Shown in pieces: positions 8,160 through 17,271 of a DNA stretch of 64,000 bases. The position numbers were made by a program, and so were the translations under genes. The DNA lies in the NCBI GenBank assembly GCA_016715365.1, contig JADKAM010000002.1, forward strand, positions 62,001-126,000, read 5' to 3'. Each line of letters starts with the position of its first letter. Positions within the stretch are counted from its first letter, which is position 1. The notes under the pieces are model-generated. The model saw nothing but the letters and a program-made list of their open reading frames with translations, searched no databases and had not been told where the DNA came from. The DNA comes from Chitinophagaceae bacterium (lineage in GTDB: Bacteria; Bacteroidota; Bacteroidia; Chitinophagales; Chitinophagaceae).

Positions 8160-9161
8160 TTGCTTTTCGACTATTTTAAAAATATAACTTTTGGCCAACC
8201 CTGGTTTTTGCTTTTACTGATTGTAATACCGGTATTGATATGGTGGTATGCTGCCAAAAACAGCAAGCGGCAGGGCACCATCATTGTTTCAGATGTGTCG
8301 GCAAAGGGTTTATCAACCTGGAAGACAGGTTTGCGGCATTTGCTTTTTATATGCAGGTTGCTGGCCATTGTTTTTATCATTGCTGCGCTGGCAAGGCCGC
8401 AAACCATGTATGAAGAGCAGAATGCCGAAGGCGAAGGTGTGGATATTGTTTTGTGTATTGATGTAAGTGGCAGCATGACGGCACAGGACCTTACACCCAA
8501 CCGCCTGGAAGCTGCAAAAAATGTAGCCATTGATTTTGTAAACAAAAGATTGACCGACCGCATTGCCATTGTAATTTTTTCAGGCGAAAGTTTTACGCAA
8601 TGCCCGTTAACTACCGACCACACCGTTTTAATTTCGGCCATTGAAAATATACGCAATGGTTTGCTGGAAGATGGTACTGCCATTGGCTCGGGCCTGGGCA
8701 CCAGCGTTGACCGCCTGCGAACCAGCAAATCAAAAAGCAAAGTGGTTATTTTATTGACCGATGGAGAAAATAACGGTGGACTGATTGATCCCCAAACAGC
8801 CAAGGAGATTGCCAAGGCTTTCCAGATAAAAGTATATACCATTGGCGTAGGTACCGATGGCTACGCTCCGCAACCGGTTAATACTCCCATGGGCGTAGTA
8901 ATGCAGCAGGGCAAGGTTTCTATTGATGAAAAACTGCTTAAAGAAATTGCAACTGAAACCGGTGGTAAATATTTTCGTGCAAAAGACAATGATGGTCTTA
9001 CCGGTATTTATGATGAAATAAACGGCCTGGAAAAATCGAAGGTAGAAATATCAACCAGAACCCGCTACACAGAAAAATTCTTTCCCTTTGTTATTGCTGC
9101 GCTGGCATTACTGTTTTTGGAGATGTTGATGAAGTTTACAGTGTTCAGGAAATTTCCTTAA
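8160..9161 (+). CDS. batA: BatA-like VWA-domain membrane protein
   Basis: A 333-residue inner-membrane protein with two N-terminal membrane helices (about 15-31 and 58-78), a VWA domain with intact metal-ion-dependent adhesion site DVSGSM (101-106) and further VWA landmarks (ALLTDGENNGG-like segment at about 200), and a C-terminal membrane helix. This is the BatA/BatB architecture. The start must be TTG at 8160, because the next in-frame Met (residue 83) would remove both N-terminal helices. It closes the moxR operon; batB, batC and a full batD do not follow, as the next gene is on the other strand. Confidence 0.88.
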   Translation: MLFDYFKNITFGQPWFLLLLIVIPVLIWWYAAKNSKRQGTIIVSDVSAKGLSTWKTGLRHLLFICRLLAIVFIIAALARPQTMYEEQNAEGEGVDIVLCIDVSGSMTAQDLTPNRLEAAKNVAIDFVNKRLTDRIAIVIFSGESFTQCPLTTDHTVLISAIENIRNGLLEDGTAIGSGLGTSVDRLRTSKSKSKVVILLTDGENNGGLIDPQTAKEIAKAFQIKVYTIGVGTDGYAPQPVNTPMGVVMQQGKVSIDEKLLKEIATETGGKYFRAKDNDGLTGIYDEINGLEKSKVEISTRTRYTEKFFPFVIAALALLFLEMLMKFTVFRKFP

Positions 9162-9197
9162 ACATATTCCAGTTAGTGAAGTAATTGCAGTACTGGC

Positions 9198-9731
9198 CTA
9201 TTTCAACGCACCAAGAAGTGCAGCAACCTGTTTTCTATGCCTTTCAAGATGAAAAGCAAGGAATTCGAGTCGTTGATGAAAATCCATAGCTCCCGAAATT
9301 GGATGAGGGTGTGCTTGCAGCCGTAATTCATCATCTTGTAAATCCTGTCCGAATGTATTAAGTAAATCCTGTAATCCATTCAGCGAAGTAACCCAGAAAA
9401 TTAATGGCCCTCCCATACGTGGTGCAGCAACTGTCGGTACTATTTCTTTAGGTTGCCAGGTAAGATTGATAAGCTGTTCAATAGGCATATTCTGGTGAAC
9501 GGAATCATAGGTACGTGCTGTTTTACCCTCCCTGATGGCATGGATGGTTTTCCACATGCCAAGGATACCACCCTGTTCCGCCCAAAAAAGATGTTCGGTA
9601 TTTTCTGTAATATTCCATTCCTCAGGGCTGGGTTTCCATTGTGCCTGTAACTCTGTAATATTTATTAACTGATCAAGAAACAGTTTTCGTTCTGCAGCAA
9701 TATGCTTAATAAGTTGTTTAACAGTATGCAT
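9198..9731 (-). CDS. DinB-superfamily protein
   Basis: A 177-residue four-helix-bundle protein of the DinB/YfiT type. It starts with MHTVKQLIKHIAAERKLFLD, has WNITENTEHLFWAEQGG in helix 2 (metal-type His at 48) and ends with FLAFHLERHRKQVAALL, which supplies the paired C-terminal histidines. Family members use the three His as a metal site; some are thiol transferases, most are uncharacterised. It is convergent with batA and shows no operon partner. Confidence 0.82.
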   Translation of the reverse strand: MHTVKQLIKHIAAERKLFLDQLINITELQAQWKPSPEEWNITENTEHLFWAEQGGILGMWKTIHAIREGKTARTYDSVHQNMPIEQLINLTWQPKEIVPTVAAPRMGGPLIFWVTSLNGLQDLLNTFGQDLQDDELRLQAHPHPISGAMDFHQRLEFLAFHLERHRKQVAALLGALK

Positions 9732-9800
9732 TTGAAATTTATTTTAGACTTAAAGTTAAATATTAAGTATATATTTTTTTGTCCAGTTAAAAATCAGGCT

Positions 9801-9826
9801 AATTCGTGTAATTCGTTTTAATTCAT
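9801..9826 (+). repeat. AATTCGTGTAATTCGT repeat before rsgA
   Basis: AATTCGTGTAATTCGTTTTAATTCATG is a solitary member of the ATTCGTG family seen around the GxxExxY gene and after nadE. It ends 14 bp before the rsgA start. Confidence 0.5.
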
Positions 9827-9840
9827 GAAATTTGCCCCCA

Positions 9841-10767
9841 ATGAACGCAACCGTATATAAAAGCACCGGCAACTGGTACCAGGTAAAAGATGATAAGGGC
9901 AATGGCTTTAATGCACGCCTGCTGGGTAAGTTTAAAATGGACGGGCTTACCAGCACCAATCCCATTGCCGTAGGCGATTCGGTTAATATAGAAATGGAGA
10001 ATGAACTGGAAGGCTCGGTTACCATTACAGAAATAGGCAAACGCAAAAATTATATTACCCGTACATCACCGGCCAATAAACACCAGCACCATATCATCGC
10101 ATCTAATTTAGATCAGTCGCTGTTGTTTGCTACACTTAAAGATCCCAAAACATCGCAGGGTTTTATCGACAGGTTTTTAATTACATCCGAAGCTTATCAT
10201 ATTCCCTCCATCATTGTTTTTAATAAGAGCGATCTGTACCGGCAAAAAGAAACAGACAAATTTGCCGAAGTAAAAAGTATTTATGAAGCCATTGGCTACC
10301 AGGTTTTAAGTATGAGTATTGAAAAAGGCGATGGGGTAGAAGCAGTAAAGAATTTACTGAAAGATAAAGTGACTTTACTCAGTGGACATTCAGGCGTTGG
10401 CAAATCTACTTTTATAAATGCTGTTTTTCCGGAGCTGAAATTAAAAACGCAGGGTGTAAGTGACTGGAGCGGTAAGGGATTGCATACCACCACGTTTGCC
10501 GAAATGTTTGATCTGCCAACAGGAGGAAAAATTATTGACACACCTGGTATAAGAGAACTGGGGCTGGTTGATATTTCGAAAGAAGAACTCTCACACTATT
10601 TCCCCGAAATGCGGGCATTAATAAACGATTGCAAATTCAATAACTGTATGCATTTAAACGAACCGGGCTGTGCAGTTAAATTGGCTGTTGAGGAAGGGGG
10701 TATACATATGGACAGGTATATCAGCTATTGCAATATACTGGAGACTATTAATGAGAAAAACTATTAG
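9841..10767 (+). CDS. rsgA: Small-ribosomal-subunit biogenesis GTPase RsgA
   Basis: A 308-residue circularly permuted GTPase that helps mature the 30S subunit. An N-terminal OB fold comes first (MNATVYKSTGNWYQV). The permuted G motifs follow: G4 NKSD (128-131), G1 GHSGVGKST (182-190) and G3 DTPG (233-236). The C-terminal zinc site is Cys264, Cys269, His271 and Cys277. I start at the ATG at 9841; an in-frame TTG three codons upstream is less likely. Length is normal. A word repeat follows directly after the stop. Confidence 0.96.
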   Translation: MNATVYKSTGNWYQVKDDKGNGFNARLLGKFKMDGLTSTNPIAVGDSVNIEMENELEGSVTITEIGKRKNYITRTSPANKHQHHIIASNLDQSLLFATLKDPKTSQGFIDRFLITSEAYHIPSIIVFNKSDLYRQKETDKFAEVKSIYEAIGYQVLSMSIEKGDGVEAVKNLLKDKVTLLSGHSGVGKSTFINAVFPELKLKTQGVSDWSGKGLHTTTFAEMFDLPTGGKIIDTPGIRELGLVDISKEELSHYFPEMRALINDCKFNNCMHLNEPGCAVKLAVEEGGIHMDRYISYCNILETINEKNY

Positions 10768-10768
10768 C

Positions 10769-10794
10769 TGATTGTAGATTGACGATTTTAGATT
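10769..10794 (+). repeat. GATTGTAGATT word repeat after rsgA
   Basis: The units GATTGTAGATT, GACGATTTTAGATT begin two bases after the rsgA stop. The same unit opens and closes the hairpin between iscS and iscU (33311-33370). Confidence 0.5.
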
Positions 10795-10857
10795 TTTTGC
10801 AAATGCAAAAGTCTGTGGCCGCTTTTATTACCTTATCAGCACATTAGCATAATTACC

Positions 10858-11160
10858 TCAATAAATGCGATGCTCCAGAAAATGCGCCACTTCCATAACC
10901 ACATTGTTGTTTTTAGCAAGATTTTTTTTCTGCTGCGGGTAAATACTTACGCCGTTAAACATATTGTAATGCAGGGTTAAAAACTGGCCACGATACTGAA
11001 AATCCCAATCCAGGGTTTCTGCATCATCTATCTGGTTAATGAAATTTACTTTCAGGTCTTTTGAAAGTGTGTTGGCAATTGCGTAGAATTTTGATATGCC
11101 GCAGTTGTCATCAATTACGGCTTCGGAGCAACCGTTGTTGGTTTTAAGTTCGTAGCACAT
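10858..11160 (-). CDS. Small hypothetical protein (100 aa)
   Basis: I do not recognise this 100-residue protein. It has an ATG start, no signal peptide and no membrane segment, is mildly acidic, and contains three Cys in the first 20 residues (MCYELKTNNGCSEAVIDDNC). The gap to the small lipoprotein gene upstream is 63 bp on the same strand. Its coding bias looks like that of its neighbours, but without homologues it remains a prediction. Confidence 0.5.
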   Translation of the reverse strand: MCYELKTNNGCSEAVIDDNCGISKFYAIANTLSKDLKVNFINQIDDAETLDWDFQYRGQFLTLHYNMFNGVSIYPQQKKNLAKNNNVVMEVAHFLEHRIY

Positions 11161-11223
11161 GGTACTGGTTTTTTGGTTGAATATTGGAAATAATTATTTT
11201 AAAATCAGCTTTGTACAAAATAC

Positions 11224-11415
11224 TTATCTGCCACCTCTCCACTTTGCTTTCTTCGATGCCTTCATTGCTTTTTCATCACTAAGCAATTTTTCGGCACCCA
11301 CATTTCTGCCATCGGTAGGGCAGCCCACTTTTTCTTTTCTACTGAAAATTTTGCTGATGAAACATCCGCTTAATAAAAAAGAAGCCATAACAACTGCAAG
11401 TAGTATTTTTTTCAT
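11224..11415 (-). CDS. Small lipoprotein (63 aa)
   Basis: The N-terminus MKKILLAVVMASFLLSGC is a textbook lipoprotein signal with Cys18. The remainder is short and basic, with CPTDGRNVGAEKLL, a segment I recall from small lipoproteins of Chitinophagaceae. No enzymatic motif is present. It lies between the gamma-carbonic-anhydrase-like gene and the 100-residue hypothetical, all on the minus strand. Confidence 0.72.
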   Translation of the reverse strand: MKKILLAVVMASFLLSGCFISKIFSRKEKVGCPTDGRNVGAEKLLSDEKAMKASKKAKWRGGR

Positions 11416-11459
11416 GTATTAAAGATAATATTTTATTTCAATCTCCGGCATCTCTCTCT

Positions 11460-11987
11460 TTAGGGGGTTTCGGGGTCTTTAAACCACCCGCTATACATCA
11501 CATAATTATCTGCAATCCTGTTTATCTCGCCGCTGATCATTTCCTGGCTGATGTCTTTTACCTTTTTAGCCGGTACGCCGGCATAAATACTGCCTGGTTC
11601 AATCTGTGTGTTTTCCAATACCACAGCGCCCGCTGCTATAATGCTGTTGCTGCCAACTACCACATTATCCATAACAATGGCCCCCATGCCAATGAGCACG
11701 TTATCTTGTATAACGCATCCATGTACAATTGCATTGTGTCCAATGCTCACATTATTTCCAATAATAGTGCCGGCCTTCAGGTAAGTACAGTGTATAATGG
11801 CGCCATCCTGCACATTTACCTTGTTGCCCATGCGTATAATGTTCACATCGCCACGCAAAACGGCATTAAACCATATACTGCAGTTGTTGCCCATCACCAC
11901 ATCGCCAACAATGGTGGCGTTGGGGGCAATATAGCAGTCGTTTCCAAAGGTTGGCAATATTCCTTTAACTGGTAAGATAACTGGCAT
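11460..11987 (-). CDS. Gamma-carbonic-anhydrase-family hexapeptide protein
   Basis: A 175-residue left-handed beta-helix protein built of hexapeptide repeats (for example VVMGNNCSIWFNAVLRGDV, IGNNVSIGHNAIVHGC, LIGMGAIVMDN). The metal-ligand histidines of gamma carbonic anhydrases are present in IHCTYLK and SIGHNAIVHG. Members of this YrdA/PaaY group assemble as trimers; many are active as carbonic anhydrases only under some conditions. Family placement is secure, activity is inferred. Confidence 0.9.
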   Translation of the reverse strand: MPVILPVKGILPTFGNDCYIAPNATIVGDVVMGNNCSIWFNAVLRGDVNIIRMGNKVNVQDGAIIHCTYLKAGTIIGNNVSIGHNAIVHGCVIQDNVLIGMGAIVMDNVVVGSNSIIAAGAVVLENTQIEPGSIYAGVPAKKVKDISQEMISGEINRIADNYVMYSGWFKDPETP

Positions 11988-12131
11988 TTTCTTTATTTTA
12001 TGAGCCCGGCTTTTGAATATATATTATGCTTCAATGGCAACGGCTGTTTATAAATTTTATTCTTTTAGTAAAAGCGTAAAAATTAATCACTCTTGTACAA
12101 CAATTCTTTACTGAACATTAATTATGTTTTA

Positions 12132-14357
12132 TTAAAACGGAATTCCAAACAAAACATACGACTGTAATTTTTTACTCTGGTCGCTATACATGGCACTTAA
12201 CTCTATAGGCCCAATAGGTGTTTTATAAGCAAAAGTCAGTGCATAACCCGTTAATGCATCTTTGCTTGAAGTTGCATTTCTTTTGGTAGCAAAATCTTTT
12301 ACCAGGCCATTAATACGACCGGTTATAAAAATGTTGTTGGCGGGGTTATACCTTAATCCAACCAGCAGGGCAGTTACGCTTGATGAATTGATGGTTGCTT
12401 CCTGCAAACCGGCAAACCGTATCTGGTTTCTGAAACTGCCGTTAAGTCCGCCAATAAAAAAATTATTTAAATAGTTGGGCTTGTTGGTAAAATTTACGCC
12501 TGCCTGAAACTCAGATAAAAAAGTAAACCGCTTGTTGATTGGAGTAAATAAAGAGGCATCCAGCACCAGCCGGGTATAATTATCAAAATTTAAAGTAGAA
12601 GGAAGTACCCGCAAACCGTTTTGAAATTGTGTAAGCGTAGGTATCTGGTTATAAACCTGTGCCAGCTCAACATTTATCTTTAACCCTTTTACAGGAAAGA
12701 ATATCTGATTTATATCATTGTACTTTAAATACACATAGCTTTTGAAATTGGTAAATCTTCCTTTTACTTCATTAACCGATCGTATAGACGGACTGAACCG
12801 GATATATTCAAAAGCAGTTCCGATACCTCCTGCAATTTTATTGTTGCCGCTGTTTTGAAAATTGATGAATGTCTGCGAAAAATTCTGTTTGTATGCGCCT
12901 TCCACTTTAAAATTCTGAAACGTATTGATAGTTTGGTTATCGAGTTTGAAGCCTGCAATAAAAGCAATGTTTTTAATGCGGCCCAGGTATTGAAAATGCT
13001 CGGCTTCAATCTGCGTGCTTTCGCCTATTGAGGCTGAAACCATACTGCGGGAATTGGGGATGAGAAAATCGCGGCTCGTAAGATTTACATTTACATTAAT
13101 ACCCCTGAAACGGGTATAATACAGTCCGGCTTTTAAATACGTGCTGGGATTTTCATCGGCAGTAAAAATTATATTGGCAGTATCTTTTGATACCGGTTCC
13201 AATGCATAAGTAATGGTGCTGTAATAACGGGAACCAATGGCCCGCCGGATGCTCTTATTTATCTGCCCGGCTGTATAGCTTTTTTGATCATCAAAATTCA
13301 TCAGGTGAAAGAAAAAAGTTGGCGAAGTTTTTCTCAATCCGTTTACTTTGTGGCTTTTGATGAATACTGTTTTGTTTGTAATGATATCTGTATTCTTTAC
13401 TTTTGCTTCACCCAGTGCATTGATGCTGTCGGCCAGTTTTTTAAACAGGGGATAATACTGCCGCCCGGTTTTTACACCCACGTCAAAAATTTCGCTGCCA
13501 CTTCCAAAGCTGCCGGTATTGTATTCTTCCATAGGCATATGAATGTAGATATTGGTCAGCGGCAATTCTTCTTTAAAATCTCCGGCTTCCCGGTAAAAAG
13601 CCATCTGCAATAAAACATCAACCGGGCTTTTTATCTTATCAATTTTAGACAGGCCGTTTGTTACATTGCTGCCAATTACAATATCGGCGCCCATTTCCTT
13701 TACATTTTTTACCGGAAAATTTCTTACCAGGCCGCCATCAACTAATTTTTTCCCATCTCTGGTTACTGCAGAAAAAACTGAGGGAATGGCCATGGTGGCC
13801 CGTAACGCGGTTATGATGTTTCCGGTATCCATTATAACCAGGTCGCCGGTTTCCAGGTCAGTGGCCATGCATTTAAACGGAATTTTAAGCTCGTTGAAGT
13901 TGCGGATATGGTACACATGAAAAAACAGTTCCGAGAATTTCATGTTCAGTTGCTGACCGGTAATTACACCGGTAGTTAAGCGGATTTTATTGTTGATAAA
14001 GGGAAGCTCAATGGCAAATCGGCTGTACTGGTCCTTTTCTTCCATCGAAAGTGTTTTCAATGGTACATTGTTGCTGAACAGTACATCAAAATCAATATCT
14101 TTTCTTAAAGCTTCAATGTCATTTCCGCTGTAACCCGAAGCGTATAATGCGCCAACAATGGCTCCCATGCTGGTTCCGGTTATATAATCTATTTTAAGTC
14201 CGGCGCTGTCAATAGCCTTTAAAATACCAATATGTGCCAACCCCTTTGCTCCGCCGCCGCTCAGTGTAAGGCCTATTTTTGGCCGCACAGTATTGGTTTG
14301 GGCAGATACATGACCCGCTAAACAAAAACAAAAAAGAAGGGCAACAAAAAATTTCAT
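12132..14357 (-). CDS. Patatin-like phospholipase with outer-membrane barrel (PlpD/RssA type)
   Basis: A 741-residue exported protein. After the signal peptide (cleaved near VSAQ) comes a patatin domain with the oxyanion loop SGGGAKGL (33-40), nucleophile Ser63 in GTSMG and catalytic Asp207 in DGG, so the Ser-Asp dyad is intact. The middle contains a POTRA-like segment. The C-terminal part of about 350 residues is beta-strand-rich, ends in an aromatic residue (FGIPF) and resembles BamA/TamA surface-antigen barrels. This is the type V-like architecture of PlpD: a lipase domain joined to its own barrel. Substrate is unknown; a phospholipid is most likely. Confidence 0.9.
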   Translation of the reverse strand: MKFFVALLFCFCLAGHVSAQTNTVRPKIGLTLSGGGAKGLAHIGILKAIDSAGLKIDYITGTSMGAIVGALYASGYSGNDIEALRKDIDFDVLFSNNVPLKTLSMEEKDQYSRFAIELPFINNKIRLTTGVITGQQLNMKFSELFFHVYHIRNFNELKIPFKCMATDLETGDLVIMDTGNIITALRATMAIPSVFSAVTRDGKKLVDGGLVRNFPVKNVKEMGADIVIGSNVTNGLSKIDKIKSPVDVLLQMAFYREAGDFKEELPLTNIYIHMPMEEYNTGSFGSGSEIFDVGVKTGRQYYPLFKKLADSINALGEAKVKNTDIITNKTVFIKSHKVNGLRKTSPTFFFHLMNFDDQKSYTAGQINKSIRRAIGSRYYSTITYALEPVSKDTANIIFTADENPSTYLKAGLYYTRFRGINVNVNLTSRDFLIPNSRSMVSASIGESTQIEAEHFQYLGRIKNIAFIAGFKLDNQTINTFQNFKVEGAYKQNFSQTFINFQNSGNNKIAGGIGTAFEYIRFSPSIRSVNEVKGRFTNFKSYVYLKYNDINQIFFPVKGLKINVELAQVYNQIPTLTQFQNGLRVLPSTLNFDNYTRLVLDASLFTPINKRFTFLSEFQAGVNFTNKPNYLNNFFIGGLNGSFRNQIRFAGLQEATINSSSVTALLVGLRYNPANNIFITGRINGLVKDFATKRNATSSKDALTGYALTFAYKTPIGPIELSAMYSDQSKKLQSYVLFGIPF

Positions 14358-14462
14358 TAACTGGCTGATTAAAATATGCAGTTGGGCATTAATTGTACAA
14401 ATTACGTATAATTTGTTCTTTTATTTTTTGAGATAAGTTAATTATTTGTTTTTTGATAGCTT

Positions 14463-14469
14463 TATTTTG
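14463..14469 (+). promoter_or_regulatory. Possible -7 box (TATTTTG)
   Basis: TATTTTG lies 11 bp before the aminotransferase ATG and differs from TAnnTTTG by one base of spacing. The same short form recurs before the ABC ATPase (57912-57918) and, as TACTTTG, inside the operator at 20419-20425. Confidence 0.25.
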
Positions 14470-14480
14470 CAGGTATAAAA

Positions 14481-15668
14481 ATGATCATGACCAACCGGCA
14501 GCTTTTTTTAAATCATGTAGGGCAAACTTCCGAAGCACCACTTGCCCTGGAAATTATAAAGGCCGAAGGCTGTAAGCTTTCTGATGCCAATGGAAAGGAA
14601 TATATAGACCTTATTGGCGGCATCAGTGTCTGTAATGTTGGGCACCGGCATCCGGCGGTGATTGAAGCAATAAAAAAACAGCTGGACGATTACCTGCACA
14701 TTATGGTGTATGGCGAGTTGGTGCAAAGCCCGCAGGTGCAATACGCAACTTTGCTTACGCAACATTTACCTGCTTCTCTCAATTCAGTTTTCTTTACGGC
14801 CTCGGGCAGCGAAGCAACAGAAGGTGCCATGAAGCTGGCTAAAAGATTTCAGAACAGAACACAGATCATCTCTTTTAAAAACTCTTATCATGGCAGCACG
14901 CAAGGTGCGTTAAGTGTGATGGGCAGCGAATACTGGCAGCAGGCTTTCCGCCCATTGCTGCCCGATATTTTGCAAATGAATTACAATTCTTTTGAAGACC
15001 TGGAAAATATTACCACACGAACAGCCTGTGTAATTGCCGAAACCATACAAGCTGAAGCAGGTGTGCTGGTTCCGCAAAACGGCTGGCTTAAGGCGCTGCG
15101 AAAAAAATGTGATGAAACCGGAACCCTGCTGGTGCTGGATGAAATCCAATGTGGCTTTGGCCGCAACGGAACCCTTTGGGCTTTTGAACAATTTGATGTG
15201 GTGCCCGATATTTTATTGCTAGGTAAAGCATTGGGAGGCGGTATGCCGCTGGGCGCTTTTGTGGCCGGTAAAAAGATAATGGATTCTTTTACACATGATC
15301 CGGTGCTGGGGCATATCAATACTTTTGGCGGCCACCCGGTTTGTTGTGCTGCTGGGCTTGCAGCTTTTAAAGTGTTACTGGATGAAAAACTGGTTCAATC
15401 AGTAAAGAATAAGGAAGAGCTTTTTATTTCTCTGTTGCATCATTCCAAAATTAAAGCAGTAAGAAGCTGTGGCTTAATGATGGCTGTTGAGTTTGATGAT
15501 TTTGACATGAATAAAAAGATAATTGATGCGTTGATTGTGGCCGGCGTATTTACAGATTGGTTCTTATTTGCTGCAAACTGCCTGCGTATTGTGCCGCCAT
15601 TAACAATTAGTGAAGAAGAAATTATGTTGTCATGTGCAAAAATTATTGCAGTACTGGATACGCTTTGA
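14481..15668 (+). CDS. Class III PLP-dependent aminotransferase
   Basis: A 395-residue fold-type I aminotransferase. The PLP-contacting segment FTASGSEATEGAMKLAKRF (about 105-123), the VLDEIQCGFGR motif (Asp220) and the Schiff-base Lys249 in LLLGKALGGGMPLGAF are all intact. Closest named relatives are acetylornithine, ornithine and 4-aminobutyrate aminotransferases; substrate cannot be decided here and no arginine genes lie nearby. A second in-frame ATG two codons in is an equally possible start. It stands alone between patatin and YiiX-like genes. Confidence 0.88.
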   Translation: MIMTNRQLFLNHVGQTSEAPLALEIIKAEGCKLSDANGKEYIDLIGGISVCNVGHRHPAVIEAIKKQLDDYLHIMVYGELVQSPQVQYATLLTQHLPASLNSVFFTASGSEATEGAMKLAKRFQNRTQIISFKNSYHGSTQGALSVMGSEYWQQAFRPLLPDILQMNYNSFEDLENITTRTACVIAETIQAEAGVLVPQNGWLKALRKKCDETGTLLVLDEIQCGFGRNGTLWAFEQFDVVPDILLLGKALGGGMPLGAFVAGKKIMDSFTHDPVLGHINTFGGHPVCCAAGLAAFKVLLDEKLVQSVKNKEELFISLLHHSKIKAVRSCGLMMAVEFDDFDMNKKIIDALIVAGVFTDWFLFAANCLRIVPPLTISEEEIMLSCAKIIAVLDTL

Positions 15669-15682
15669 AAATATAAAAGCTG

Positions 15683-15772
15683 TCAGGGTGAGCTTGTCGA
15701 AACCGGTGTATAATAATAAACCCGCCTTCGGCAAGTTTCCCGAAATGATCGGGACAGGCACGCTCACACGCT
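15683..15772 (+). repeat. Dispersed intergenic repeat with CCCGA/TCGGG hairpin
   Basis: The gap between two genes is filled by CAGGGTGAGCTTGTCGAAACC, then CCCGCCTTCGGCAAGTTTCC and CCCGAAATGATCGGG. Both strings are types I recognise as dispersed intergenic elements in Bacteroidota and other phyla. The CCCGA-aatga-TCGGG segment (15739-15753) forms a small hairpin. Confidence 0.5.
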
Positions 15773-15787
15773 AATTAATAACTCCTG

Positions 15788-17260
15788 ATGAAAAAATTCA
15801 CTAAAAGAATTCTGTACTTTATTGTTGCATTGGCCTTGCTTTACCTCTTGCTGCTCATTCCCGATTCGAAAGAAAAAAATGTTACAGTCGAAACCGGTAA
15901 AAAACCTTTTGCCTGGAACCGGGATGCACAATGGCAGCAGATGGAGGAATTGTTTAAGCAGGCCAGGCAAATGGATACTGCAAAGCTGGATTCATTAATT
16001 AATACCTACGGGGTGATTGCCGAAAGTGAACTCATTTTGCTGCAAAATAAAAACATCCAGGCACAGGATTCCATCTGGACAAGAACTGAAAATAATTTTT
16101 TCATTCTGGCATCGCTGGTTGCGGTGAAGCAAAATCACATTCCCTGGTTAACAGCTTATTATACCCGGCTTCGCAACTTTATCAAACTGCAATCGCAGCA
16201 ATGGGATATGAATGAAACGGCCTCACGAAACATGGCGTATACTTTGATGTATGGTTTGCGGGCTGCTATAGAAGAAGTTTTGCTGCAGACAGATAATTTA
16301 AAATTCCCTGCAGCTATGTTGGTGAAAAATGAAAAGTCATCAACACCCGCTGCATCTATTTTTGGCATTGAAGTGCATAGTGGCGATCTGCTGGTTTCCC
16401 GGGGTGGAGCCGAGGTTTCAGCTTTAATATCAAGAGGCAATGATTACCCCGGAAATTTTTCACACATCGCTTTAATTTATATAGATGATAAAACGAAGGA
16501 ACCTTTTTTAATTGAAGCACATATTGAAAAAGGTGTTGCCATCGCATCTGTAGCACAATATGAAAATGATAAGAAGCTGCGGTTTATGGTCATGCGGCCC
16601 AGGACCGATCTGCCTGTGATGATAGCCGATTCCATGTTGCCACAAAAAGCAGCAAGGCATATGTTTGAAGAAGCCGGCAAACGGCATTTCCCTTACGATT
16701 TTAAAATGAATTTTAACGATACCACCGAAATGTTTTGCTCCGAAGTGGCTTCTTATGCATACCGAAAAATGGGTTTGCAGGTTTGGAAATATCCATCTAC
16801 CATTTCATCTGCAGGTGTTGTAAACTGGCTGCACGATTTTGGGGTAGAAAATTTTGTTACACAAATGCCATCCGACCTGGAGTACGATCCTCAACTATCT
16901 GTTGTTGCCGAATGGAGGGATCCGGGAACCCTGTTTAAAGATCATATTGATAATGCCGCCATGGATGCATTGTTGGAAAAGGCAAATAAAGGAGAAGAGA
17001 TTGGTTATAATATCTGGAAATTGCCCATAGCCAGAGTCTTAAAGGGATATTGCATGATCAAAAACCGCTTTGGTAAAATTGGATTGATACCTGAGGGAAT
17101 GAGTGCCACCCAGGCATTAAAGAACGAAACCTTTGTGGCCATGCATGCAGCAGTGAAAAGCAAAACTTTGCAAATGGCAGATGAATTTATGAAAAGCAAC
17201 GGCTACCGCCCCCCTTACTGGCAGCTGGTAAAATTTGCAGGAGCAGCTGCAAAGGACTGA
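15788..17260 (+). CDS. YiiX/YebB-like NlpC/P60-superfamily cysteine hydrolase
   Basis: A 490-residue protein with an N-terminal membrane anchor or uncleaved signal (about 8-24), a helical region, then a permuted papain-like domain. The landmarks are SGDLLVSRGG (198-207), His226 in FSHIALIY and Cys317 in MFCSEVASYAY, which gives the His-before-Cys order of the permuted YiiX group. Family members act on cell-wall peptides or lipids, and most lack an assigned substrate. It probably works in the periplasm. No operon partner; the next gene converges on it. Confidence 0.83.
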   Translation: MKKFTKRILYFIVALALLYLLLLIPDSKEKNVTVETGKKPFAWNRDAQWQQMEELFKQARQMDTAKLDSLINTYGVIAESELILLQNKNIQAQDSIWTRTENNFFILASLVAVKQNHIPWLTAYYTRLRNFIKLQSQQWDMNETASRNMAYTLMYGLRAAIEEVLLQTDNLKFPAAMLVKNEKSSTPAASIFGIEVHSGDLLVSRGGAEVSALISRGNDYPGNFSHIALIYIDDKTKEPFLIEAHIEKGVAIASVAQYENDKKLRFMVMRPRTDLPVMIADSMLPQKAARHMFEEAGKRHFPYDFKMNFNDTTEMFCSEVASYAYRKMGLQVWKYPSTISSAGVVNWLHDFGVENFVTQMPSDLEYDPQLSVVAEWRDPGTLFKDHIDNAAMDALLEKANKGEEIGYNIWKLPIARVLKGYCMIKNRFGKIGLIPEGMSATQALKNETFVAMHAAVKSKTLQMADEFMKSNGYRPPYWQLVKFAGAAAKD

Positions 17261-17271
17261 AGCCTGGTTTA

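Noticed and set aside
8171..8842. A 223-codon open frame antisense to batA
   Set aside because: batA has clear membrane and VWA motifs; the antisense product has no domain or plausible start context.
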